Part shown: positions 57,332-64,000 of the stretch, in pieces
Numbering within the stretch: the stretch's first letter is position 1
How the letters are laid out: every line of letters starts with the position of its first letter
Source of the DNA: Sinorhizobium sp. A49
GTDB lineage: Bacteria > Pseudomonadota > Alphaproteobacteria > Rhizobiales > Rhizobiaceae
Direction of reading: 5' to 3'
Assembly: GCF_002002725.1 (NCBI RefSeq)
Contig: NZ_MUNW01000064.1
Location: 186,001 to 250,000 of the forward strand
Length of the DNA: 64,000 bases
Program-made: the position numbers and the translations under genes
Notes under the pieces: generated by a model
Database searches by the model: none
Told to the model about the DNA's origin: nothing
Seen by the model: the letters and a program-made list of their open reading frames with translations, nothing else

Positions 57332-58854
57332 CACGCGGCCTCCGTTATGCCGGCGGCCGCACGCACCAACTTTTCCGCCGTCAGCTCGTCCCGTTCGAGG
57401 CGGCCGGCGATGCGACCCTCGCGCATGACGATGACGCGATCCGACATGCCCATGATTTCGGGGATTTCGGAGGAGACCATGATGACGCTGAGGCCCTCCG
57501 CTGCAAGTTCGCTCATGAAGGCGTGGACGGCGGCCTTGGAGCCGATGTCGATGCCCTTGGTCGGCTCGTCCAAGATGATCACTTTCGGCTTGGTCGCCAG
57601 CCATTTGGCGATGACCACCTTCTGCTGGTTACCGCCCGAAAGCGTGCCGACATCCTGGTCAAGCGACGCTGCCCGCAGGTCGAGCCGCGAGGTATATTCC
57701 CGCGCAAGCGCGAACTCATTCGCGAGCTTCAGGAAACCGGAGCGCGAGGTGCGAGACAAGGACGGCAACGTCACATTTTGAAAGATCGGCAGACCGATGA
57801 TCGCGCCCTGTCGGCCACGCTCTTCCGGCACATAGACGATGCCGCTCCTGATCGCCTCCGCCGGGCTGCGGATCACCAGGATCTCACCGTCGAGCCTGAT
57901 GGCGCCCGCCGACGGGCGGGTGATGCCGATCAGCGACTGCATGAATTCGGAACGGCCTGCACCGACGAGGCCATAGAAGCCGAGGATCTCGCCGCGCCGC
58001 AGTTCGAAGTTGATGTCCTCGAATTCGGTCGGGTGGCGGTAGCCGGAGACCGTCAGCACCGGCGCGCCGATGGCGACGTCCTTCTTCGGATAGACCGAAC
58101 CGACGGCGCGGCCGACCATCATGCGCACGAGATCGTCCTGGGCGACATCGGCGATCAACCCCTCGCCGACCATCGTTCCGTCGCGAAACACGGTGTAGCG
58201 ATCGGCAATGCGGAAGATCTCGTCGAACTTGTGGCTGATGAACAGGATGGCCTTGCCGTCCGCCTTCAACCGTTCGACCAGCGCATAGAGTTCGTGAATT
58301 TCCTTGTGCGAGAGCGCCGCCGTCGGCTCGTCCATGATGACGACGCGGGCGTCGACCGACAGCGCGCGGGCAATTGCCACCAGATGTTTCTTGGCGATGC
58401 CGAGATCGCGAAGCCGGATGGTCGGATCGAAATCGGCACCGGCGCGGAGCAGAAGCGCACGCGCATCCGCGTTCAACTTCTTCCAGTCGATCAGGCCGAA
58501 ACGATTGCGCGGGGCGTGGCCGAGGAAGATGTTTTCGGCAACAGACAACTCGTCGAAAAGCACCGTTTCCTGGTGAATGGCGGTGACGCCGGCGCGTGCG
58601 GCGGAAAGCGCTGTCGCGAACGTCGTTTCCATATCCGCGACCCGGATGCTGCCGCCGTCAGGCTGGTAGATTCCAGTCAGGATCTTGACGAGGGTCGACT
58701 TGCCGGCACCGTTCTCACCGACGAGTGCCGTTACCGAGCCCGGATAAAGCGACAGCGAGACGTCGGACAATGCCTTGACGCCGGGAAAGGACTTGGAAAT
58801 CCCCTCGAGCGCTATGGCGGGCTTCATCCGCGATGTGGTCGTGTCCTGCAGCAA
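57331..58854 (-). CDS. rhaT: Rhamnose ABC transporter ATP-binding protein RhaT
   Basis: Predicted 507 residues with two ATPase domains. The first has Walker A 'ALVGENGAGKSTLVKIL' and Walker B 'ARVVIMDEPTAALS'; the second has the degenerate 'GFYGLVGAGRSEF' and 'GTLSGGNQQKVVIAKWL' with 'VIILDEPTKGID'. Start is uncertain: TTG at 58852-58854 has GGTGGA upstream, while the ATG at 58825-58827 has a weak site; the long form is given. A 236-base space with a RIME-type element separates it from rhaS. Confidence 0.92.
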   Translation of the reverse strand: MLQDTTTSRMKPAIALEGISKSFPGVKALSDVSLSLYPGSVTALVGENGAGKSTLVKILTGIYQPDGGSIRVADMETTFATALSAARAGVTAIHQETVLFDELSVAENIFLGHAPRNRFGLIDWKKLNADARALLLRAGADFDPTIRLRDLGIAKKHLVAIARALSVDARVVIMDEPTAALSHKEIHELYALVERLKADGKAILFISHKFDEIFRIADRYTVFRDGTMVGEGLIADVAQDDLVRMMVGRAVGSVYPKKDVAIGAPVLTVSGYRHPTEFEDINFELRRGEILGFYGLVGAGRSEFMQSLIGITRPSAGAIRLDGEILVIRSPAEAIRSGIVYVPEERGRQGAIIGLPIFQNVTLPSLSRTSRSGFLKLANEFALAREYTSRLDLRAASLDQDVGTLSGGNQQKVVIAKWLATKPKVIILDEPTKGIDIGSKAAVHAFMSELAAEGLSVIMVSSEIPEIMGMSDRVIVMREGRIAGRLERDELTAEKLVRAAAGITEAA

Positions 58855-58926
58855 GAGAGTCCACCAATTCAGTTGTTTGAGGTAGCGGTCACGTGACCCG
58901 CCTTCACCTTGCCCGTGGAGAAGAAG

Positions 58927-59073
58927 CCCCTCACCCTAGCCCTCTCCCCGCTCACGGGGAGAGGGGATCCGTTGGCGGCCGCCGTTCACACGACGTTCGT
59001 GAGGAACGAAGCATCGCCGCATGTTCCCTTCCCCCCGCGCGCGGGGAGAAGGTGCCGGCAGGCGGATGAGGGG
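58927..59073. repeat. RIME-type intergenic palindromic repeat between rhaS and rhaT
   Basis: Two GC-rich palindromes flank a spacer. The first is CCCTCTCCCCG / CGGGGAGAGGG with loop CTCA (58940-58965). The second, CCTTCCCCCCGC / GCGGGGAGAAGG, has one mismatch (59027-59052) and runs into GTGCCGGCAGGCGGATGAGGGG. This is the signature of the Rhizobium intergenic mosaic element family. Transcribed within the rha operon it would fold into strong hairpins just after rhaS. Confidence 0.85.
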
Positions 59074-59090
59074 CAATATCCCCTCGCCGA

Positions 59091-60080
59091 TCAGAAGATC
59101 TTCGCGAATTCTTCGACGTTCGAGGCGTCGTAGACGAACGGGTCGGCCATGGCGCCTTCATTGTTGTCGTCGAGCTTGACGGCGCCCATGCGGCCCATCT
59201 TCAGTTCCGCACCCGGCTTGGCTTCGGCACCGTTGATGAGATCATTGGCGATCATCGTTGCGGAATAGCCGAGATCGATCGGGTTCCAGATCGCGAAGGA
59301 CTTGGATGCGCCCGACTTCACGTGGCCTGCCATTTCGGAGGGAAGGCCGAGACCAGTGACATTAATCTGGCCGACCTTGCCGGCGTCGGTGACAGCTTGC
59401 GCCGCTGCAACGATACCGACCGAGGTCGGCGCGATGATCGCCTTCAGGTTCGGGTAGGACTGAATGAGCCCCTGCGTTTCGCGATAGGACTTGTCGGCCA
59501 GGTCATCGCCGTAGACGGTCGCAACGACATTGATGCCCTTGTAGTTGCCCTGGACCTTCTTCATTTCCTCGATCCAGACGTTCTGGTTGGTCGAGGTCGC
59601 GGTTGCCGAAAGGACGGCAACGTCGCCGCCTTCCGGCAAGTTGTCGGCGGCAAGCTTGATGATCATGTTGCCGATCAGCGGGCTCGAAGACGGGTTGAGA
59701 TGCATCAGGCGGCCATCCTTGGCGACGCCGCTGTCCCAGGAGATGACCTTGATGCCGCGATCCATCGCCTTCTTCAGCGCCGGAACAAGAGCGTCGGTGT
59801 CGTTGGCGGAAACGGCGATGGCGTCGACCTTCTGGGCGATCAGCGAATTGATCACCTCGATCTGGCCCTCGGCGGTCGTGGTCGTCGGACCGGTATAGAT
59901 CACCTCGACATTGCCCAGTTCCTTGGCTGCTTCCTGCGCCCCCTTGTTGGCGGCCTCAAAGAAGCCGATACCGAGCGCCTTGACGACGAGCGCGATCTTC
60001 TTGTTCTCCGCATGCGCGGCATTGGCCATCAGCGCCAGCGAAACGGCAGCCGTGACCATCAATGATTTCAGGATCTTCAT
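59091..60080 (-). CDS. rhaS: Rhamnose-binding periplasmic protein RhaS
   Basis: Predicted 329 residues with a signal peptide (MKILKSLMVTAAVSLALMANAAHA). It is a ribose-type binding protein: 'KIALVVKALGIGFFEAANKGAQEAAKELG', 'GQIEVINSLIAQKVDAIAVSANDTDAL'. It delivers rhamnose to RhaPQT. AGGAG lies 5 bases before the ATG. A hairpin-rich RIME repeat follows the gene and could raise RhaS relative to the membrane subunits. Confidence 0.94.
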   Translation of the reverse strand: MKILKSLMVTAAVSLALMANAAHAENKKIALVVKALGIGFFEAANKGAQEAAKELGNVEVIYTGPTTTTAEGQIEVINSLIAQKVDAIAVSANDTDALVPALKKAMDRGIKVISWDSGVAKDGRLMHLNPSSSPLIGNMIIKLAADNLPEGGDVAVLSATATSTNQNVWIEEMKKVQGNYKGINVVATVYGDDLADKSYRETQGLIQSYPNLKAIIAPTSVGIVAAAQAVTDAGKVGQINVTGLGLPSEMAGHVKSGASKSFAIWNPIDLGYSATMIANDLINGAEAKPGAELKMGRMGAVKLDDNNEGAMADPFVYDASNVEEFAKIF

Positions 60081-60205
60081 TTCCACTCCTCCCATGGACC
60101 GGAACGCGATCGGGATGACCGCATCGTCCGGTACTGACCTTCTCCAATTCGAAACCGGCCCGGCCTTTTGCGACCGATGCCGATCTTCCCCTCCCCTCGG
60201 CCGTC

Positions 60206-61018
60206 TCAAGCGGTCGAGGATGCAGTCTCTGCGTCTGCGCCGGACCTCGCATTGGCGATCACCAGGCGCACGCCGGCATTTTCGAGCATCGCGGCATGCC
60301 TGTCCTCGATACCCGAATCCGTGATCACAGTGGCGATCCGCTTCAATCCGCACAGGATAAGGCTGGAGCGCTTGTGGAATTTCGAGGAGTCGACCAGCAC
60401 GACGAGCTCGTCGGCCTGATCGATCAGCTTCTGTTCGGCCTGGATCAGCAGCGGATCCGCTTCCATCAGGCCGAGTGGACCAAGCCCCTGGGCGCCCATG
60501 AACATGCGGCGCGCATAGAAATTGCGCGTGACGTCATTGTCGAATGGGCTCAGGATGATGTTCTGTTCGCGGTAGATCGTGCCGCCCGACAGCATCACCG
60601 TGTTCTTAGAATGCTTGAGCAGATGCTCGGCGATCGGAAACGAATTGGTGAAGACCTGCATCCGGCGATTGCTCAGAAAGTGCACCATCTGGAAGGTGGT
60701 CGTACCGCCATTGATGATGATCGGCTCGCCGTCTTCGCAGAGCGCAACCGCTTCCTTGGCGATCGCCTGCTTTTCCCGCGCATGCAGGCTCTCATTGACC
60801 TTGAAGGGCCGGCCAGCCAGCCCGACGAATTGCGGCGGATTGATTGCCTCGGCCCCGCCGCGCACGCGCCGCAGCCGCTTCTGCACGTGGAGTGCTGCGA
60901 TATCGCGCCGGATCGTCGCCTCGGAACTGTCGGTCAGATCGACCAGTTCTGGCACCGTGACGACGGGCTTTTCCTGAACCGCCGACAGAATGATCCGATG
61001 TCTTTCTTTCTCGTGCAT
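60206..61018 (-). CDS. rhaR: DeoR-family regulator RhaR of rhamnose genes
   Basis: Predicted 270 residues. The N-terminal winged helix reads 'RHRIILSAVQEKPVVTVPELVDLTDSSEATIRRDIAALHVQKRLRRVRGG', standard for DeoR proteins, and the rest is the sugar-phosphate-binding domain ('IIINGGTTTFQMVHFL', 'VMLSGGTIYREQNI'). It is expected to control rhaRSTPQUK and the divergent rhaDI through the shared inverted repeats at 61059-61137. GGAGGAG lies close before the ATG (61016-61018). Confidence 0.92.
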   Translation of the reverse strand: MHEKERHRIILSAVQEKPVVTVPELVDLTDSSEATIRRDIAALHVQKRLRRVRGGAEAINPPQFVGLAGRPFKVNESLHAREKQAIAKEAVALCEDGEPIIINGGTTTFQMVHFLSNRRMQVFTNSFPIAEHLLKHSKNTVMLSGGTIYREQNIILSPFDNDVTRNFYARRMFMGAQGLGPLGLMEADPLLIQAEQKLIDQADELVVLVDSSKFHKRSSLILCGLKRIATVITDSGIEDRHAAMLENAGVRLVIANARSGADAETASSTA

Positions 61019-61058
61019 CCGCTCCTCCGATAATTTGCATGCTTCCATCACGACCAAA

Positions 61059-61137
61059 CATTGTCAATCATAATCAATCATATTTTTTCATTGTGCAGTG
61101 CGATATGCGCGAATTTGATCGTTTTTGATTGACAATG
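61059..61137. promoter_or_regulatory. Paired operator-like inverted repeats in the rhaR-rhaD divergent region
   Basis: Two 25-base segments, 61059-61083 and 61113-61137, are inverted copies with 21 of 25 matches, sharing CATTGTCAATCA and ending ATCA-AT. Each copy also contains the -35-like TTGACA pointing outward, toward rhaR and toward rhaD. The spacing suits a DeoR-type dimer or tetramer binding both arms and covering both promoters. Binding by RhaR is an inference. Confidence 0.65.
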
Positions 61138-61221
61138 ACTTTCAAGCCATGTGATCTGATGCCAACCACATCTCCACGCGGCCGCCAAGCCGCGAGGCAA
61201 CGGACCGGGAGGATTTTCGAG

Positions 61222-63321
61222 ATGCTCGACAAGCAACAGGGCGCGCGGCTTGCCAATCTATGGGATGAAACAAAGGCGGCCGGCATGAGCGAGCCCGAGC
61301 GCCTGCTCTATCGCTCGAACCTGCTCGGCTCCGACAAGCGTGTCACCAATTACGGCGGCGGCAACACCTCTGCCAAGGTGATGGAGAAGGATCCGCTAAG
61401 CGGAGAAATGGTCGAGGTTCTCTGGGTCAAGGGCTCCGGCGGCGACGTCGGCACGATCAAGCTGGACGGCTTCGCCACGCTTTACATGGATAAGCTCAGC
61501 GCACTGAAGGGCATCTATCGCGGCGTCGCGTTCGAAGACGAGATGGTCGGGTACCTCCCCCATTGCACCTTCGATCTCAACCCGCGTGCGGCCTCGATCG
61601 ACACACCGCTGCACGCCTACGTGCCGAGGAAACACGTCGACCACATGCATCCCGATGCGATCATCGCGATCGCGGCAAGCAAGGACAGTCAAAACCTGAC
61701 CGACAACCTGTTCGGCGGCGAGATCGGCTGGTTGCCCTGGAAGCGGCCCGGTTTCGAGCTCGGTCTCTGGCTTAGCGATTTCTGTGCGAAGAACCCGCAG
61801 GCACGCGGCGTCATCCTTGAAAGTCACGGGCTGTTCACTTGGGGCGACACGGCAAAGGAGGCCTACGAAACGACGATCGAGATTATCAATGTCGCGATCG
61901 GTTGGTTCGAGGAATACAATGTTGGCCCAGCCTTTGGCGGCGCCGCAAAACCGACACTCGAGGCGGCCGAGCGTGCCGCAATCGCCAAACACCTGATGCC
62001 GGTGATCCGCGGCCTCATCAGCACCGACGAGAAGAAAGTCGGCCATTTTGACGACAGCCAGGCCGTGCTCGATTTCGTCGCCGCGCGCGACCTGAAGCCG
62101 CTGGCAGCGCTCGGCACCAGCTGCCCGGACCATTTCCTGCGCACCAAGATCCGGCCATTGGTCGTCGATTTCGATCCGGCAAACCCGGATATAGACAAGA
62201 CGCTTGCCGAGCTTCCTGATGCGATCACCGCCTATCGCGCCGACTACGCCGCCTATTACGAGCGCTGCAAGCACGCGGACAGCCCTGCCATGCGCGATCC
62301 GAACGCGGTCGTCTATCTCGTGCCCGGTGTCGGCATGATCACCTTTGCCAAGGACAAAGCGACGGCGCGCATCTCCGGCGAATTCTACGTCAACGCCATC
62401 AACGTCATGCGCGGCGCCTCCGGCGTTTCGACCTATGTCGGCCTGCCGGAACAGGAAGCTTTCGACATCGAGTACTGGCTGCTTGAGGAGGCCAAGCTGC
62501 AGCGCATGCCGAAGCCGAAGAGCCTGGCCGGGCGCATCGCGCTCGTCACCGGCGGCGCCGGCGGCATCGGCAAGGCGACGGCGCATCGGCTGATGCAGGA
62601 AGGTGCCTGTGTCGTCATCGCCGATATCGACGAAACGGCGCTCGCTAGCGCCGAGAGCGAACTTGCGGCCCGCCACGGCAAGGATTTCGTGCGTTCGATC
62701 AGCATGAACGTCACCAGTGAGGCGGCCGTCGAGGGTGGCTTCGGCGAGACGCTGCTTGCCTTTGGCGGCCTCGACATCCTGGTCTCCAATGCCGGCCTTG
62801 CCTCCTCCGCCACCGTCGAGGATACGACGCTGGCGCTCTGGACCAAGAACATGGACATTCTTGCGACCGGCTACTTCCTCGTCTCGCGCGAAGCGTTCCG
62901 GGTCTTCCGCAACCAGAAGGCCGGCGGCAACGTCGTCTTCGTCGCCTCCAAGAACGGCCTTGCCGCCTCGCCGGGCGCATCGGCCTATTGCACCGCCAAG
63001 GCGGCCGAAATCCACCTTGCCCGCTGCCTGGCGCTCGAAGGCGCATCCGCCCAGATCCGCGTCAACGTCGTCAACCCGGACGCCGTGCTGCGCGGCTCGA
63101 AAATCTGGACCGGCGAGTGGAAGGAGCAGCGCGCCGCCGCCTACAAGATGGATGTCGATGATCTCGAAGCGCACTATCGCGAGCGCTCCATGCTGAAGCT
63201 CAGCGTGTTCCCGGAAGACATCGCCGAGGCGATCTACTTCCTTGCCTCGGACATGTCGGCAAAATCCACGGGCAACATCGTCAATGTCGACGCGGGCAAT
63301 GCCCAGTCGTTCACCCGCTGA
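61222..63321 (+). CDS. rhaD: RhaD, rhamnulose-1-phosphate aldolase fused to short-chain dehydrogenase
   Basis: Predicted 699 residues in two parts. Residues 1 to about 400 form a class II aldolase domain with metal-binding histidines in 'RKHVDHMHPDAIIAIA' and 'ESHGLFTWGD'. Residues from about 430 to the end form an SDR with 'ALVTGGAGGIGKATA' (NAD site) and the 'YCTAK' catalytic Tyr-Lys pair. The aldolase would cleave rhamnulose-1-phosphate to DHAP and lactaldehyde, and the SDR could oxidise or reduce the lactaldehyde (inference). GGGAGG precedes the ATG; the upstream frame to 61129 is not used. It diverges from rhaR. Confidence 0.93.
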   Translation: MLDKQQGARLANLWDETKAAGMSEPERLLYRSNLLGSDKRVTNYGGGNTSAKVMEKDPLSGEMVEVLWVKGSGGDVGTIKLDGFATLYMDKLSALKGIYRGVAFEDEMVGYLPHCTFDLNPRAASIDTPLHAYVPRKHVDHMHPDAIIAIAASKDSQNLTDNLFGGEIGWLPWKRPGFELGLWLSDFCAKNPQARGVILESHGLFTWGDTAKEAYETTIEIINVAIGWFEEYNVGPAFGGAAKPTLEAAERAAIAKHLMPVIRGLISTDEKKVGHFDDSQAVLDFVAARDLKPLAALGTSCPDHFLRTKIRPLVVDFDPANPDIDKTLAELPDAITAYRADYAAYYERCKHADSPAMRDPNAVVYLVPGVGMITFAKDKATARISGEFYVNAINVMRGASGVSTYVGLPEQEAFDIEYWLLEEAKLQRMPKPKSLAGRIALVTGGAGGIGKATAHRLMQEGACVVIADIDETALASAESELAARHGKDFVRSISMNVTSEAAVEGGFGETLLAFGGLDILVSNAGLASSATVEDTTLALWTKNMDILATGYFLVSREAFRVFRNQKAGGNVVFVASKNGLAASPGASAYCTAKAAEIHLARCLALEGASAQIRVNVVNPDAVLRGSKIWTGEWKEQRAAAYKMDVDDLEAHYRERSMLKLSVFPEDIAEAIYFLASDMSAKSTGNIVNVDAGNAQSFTR

Positions 63322-63334
63322 TCCGGAGAGTTTG

Positions 63335-64000
63335 ATGAGCACCATGATCGGCAAGTCCGTCCTCGACGCGGAAAATGAACGTCGCGAAAAGGCGCTGCGT
63401 GACGACTATGCCAGCCTTGGCGAACGGCTGTCGCGCCGCGGCATCGATATCGAGGCCATCAAGCGCAAGGTTGCCGCGTATGGCGTAGCCGTGCCCTCCT
63501 GGGGCGTGGGCACCGGCGGCACGCGTTTTGCCCGCTTTCCCGGTAAGGGCGAGCCGCGCAACATTTTCGACAAGCTGGAGGACTGCGCCATCATTCAGCA
63601 GTTGACGCGGGCAACGCCCAACGTCTCGCTGCACATCCCCTGGGACAAGGTCAGCGACATCTCAGAATTGAGGCAGAAGGGAGCTGCCCTCGGCCTCGGC
63701 TTCGACGCGATGAACTCCAACACCTTCTCGGATGCACCCGGACAGGCGCATTCCTACAAGTTCGGATCGCTCTCGCACAGCGACGCGGCGACGCGCGCTC
63801 AGGCGGTCGAGCACAATCTCGAATGCATCGACATCGGCCGTCAGCTCGGCTCGAAGGCACTGACGGTCTGGGTCGGCGACGGCTCCAACTTTCCCGGCCA
63901 GAGCAACTTCACCAAGTCTTTCGAGCGTTACCTCGAGGCGATGAAAGCGGTCTATGCGGCGCTTCCCGAGGACTGGCGCGTCTTCACTGAGCACAAGATG
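63335..64000 (+). CDS. rhaI: L-rhamnose isomerase RhaI, N-terminal part (cut by window edge)
   Basis: The frame runs from the ATG at 63335 (GGAGAG five bases before) to the window edge, 222 codons without a stop. The sequence ('YGVAVPSWGVGTGGTRFARFPG', 'VSLHIPWDKVSD', 'GLGFDAMNSNTF', 'TVWVGDGSNFPGQSNF') matches the TIM-barrel sugar isomerases of the rhizobial RhaI type. It should convert L-rhamnose to rhamnulose, feeding RhaK and RhaD. It starts 13 bases after rhaD. Confidence 0.9.
   Translation, partial: MSTMIGKSVLDAENERREKALRDDYASLGERLSRRGIDIEAIKRKVAAYGVAVPSWGVGTGGTRFARFPGKGEPRNIFDKLEDCAIIQQLTRATPNVSLHIPWDKVSDISELRQKGAALGLGFDAMNSNTFSDAPGQAHSYKFGSLSHSDAATRAQAVEHNLECIDIGRQLGSKALTVWVGDGSNFPGQSNFTKSFERYLEAMKAVYAALPEDWRVFTEHKM

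Overview
The window comes from an alphaproteobacterium of the Rhizobiaceae, most like Ensifer/Sinorhizobium. The evidence is the one-locus flagellar/chemotaxis/motility cluster with genes found mainly in rhizobia (motC, motE, motD/fliK, rem, visN, visR, flaF, flbT, cheS, cheT), the rhamnose operon (rhaR S T P Q, mutarotase, rhaK) directly beside the cytoplasmic chemoreceptor gene, and a RIME-type intergenic palindromic element. The flagellins (305-322 aa) are shorter than I recall for S. meliloti, so a related species is more likely than S. meliloti itself. The species is an inference.

Layout. 1-1712: two divergent glycosyltransferase genes, the first cut by the window edge. 1740-11930 (minus): FliL-like protein, FlgN-like protein, flgJ, fliJ-like, fliR, flhA, fliQ, flgD, flbT, flaF, flgL, flgK, flgE. 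12023-18116 (minus): rem, a lytic transglycosylase, motD/fliK, motC, motB and a FliH-like gene. 18568-21964 (minus): three tandem flagellin genes. 22359-24284 (plus): a TPR/GT41 (SPINDLY/O-GlcNAc-transferase type) gene, the only plus-strand gene in this half of the cluster. 24641-34387 (minus): fliP, fliL, flgH, motE, flgI, flgA, flgG, fliE, flgC, flgB, an unknown membrane protein, fliI, flgF and a DUF1217-type gene. 34573-39959 (plus): motA, fliM, fliN, fliG, flhB and an unknown gene. 39972-43984 (minus): visR, visN, fliF. 44456-52931 (minus): the che operon icpA-cheS-cheY1-cheA-cheW-cheR-cheB-cheY2-cheD-cheT. 53448-53561 (plus): a possible 37-residue membrane protein. 53626-64000: the rhamnose locus, with rhaRSTPQ-mutarotase-rhaK on minus and a divergent rhaD-rhaI on plus.

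How it works together. VisN/VisR and then Rem are the established regulators of rhizobial motility. FlhAB/FliPQR with FliI (and the FliH-, FliJ- and FlgN-like proteins proposed here) would export rod, hook and filament subunits. FlbT and FlaF tune flagellin production. MotA/MotB with the periplasmic MotC/MotE drive rotation. The che operon, with two CheY proteins, CheS and CheT, controls rotary speed. The GT41 gene between the flagellins and fliP is the best candidate here for an under-described function, namely flagellin glycosylation.

No tRNA, rRNA, CRISPR array, insertion sequence or prophage gene was seen. Most genes are packed with ATGA/TAATG overlaps. The largest space without a gene is 41469-42307. 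Functional statements come from motifs and gene order read by eye; no database search was run.
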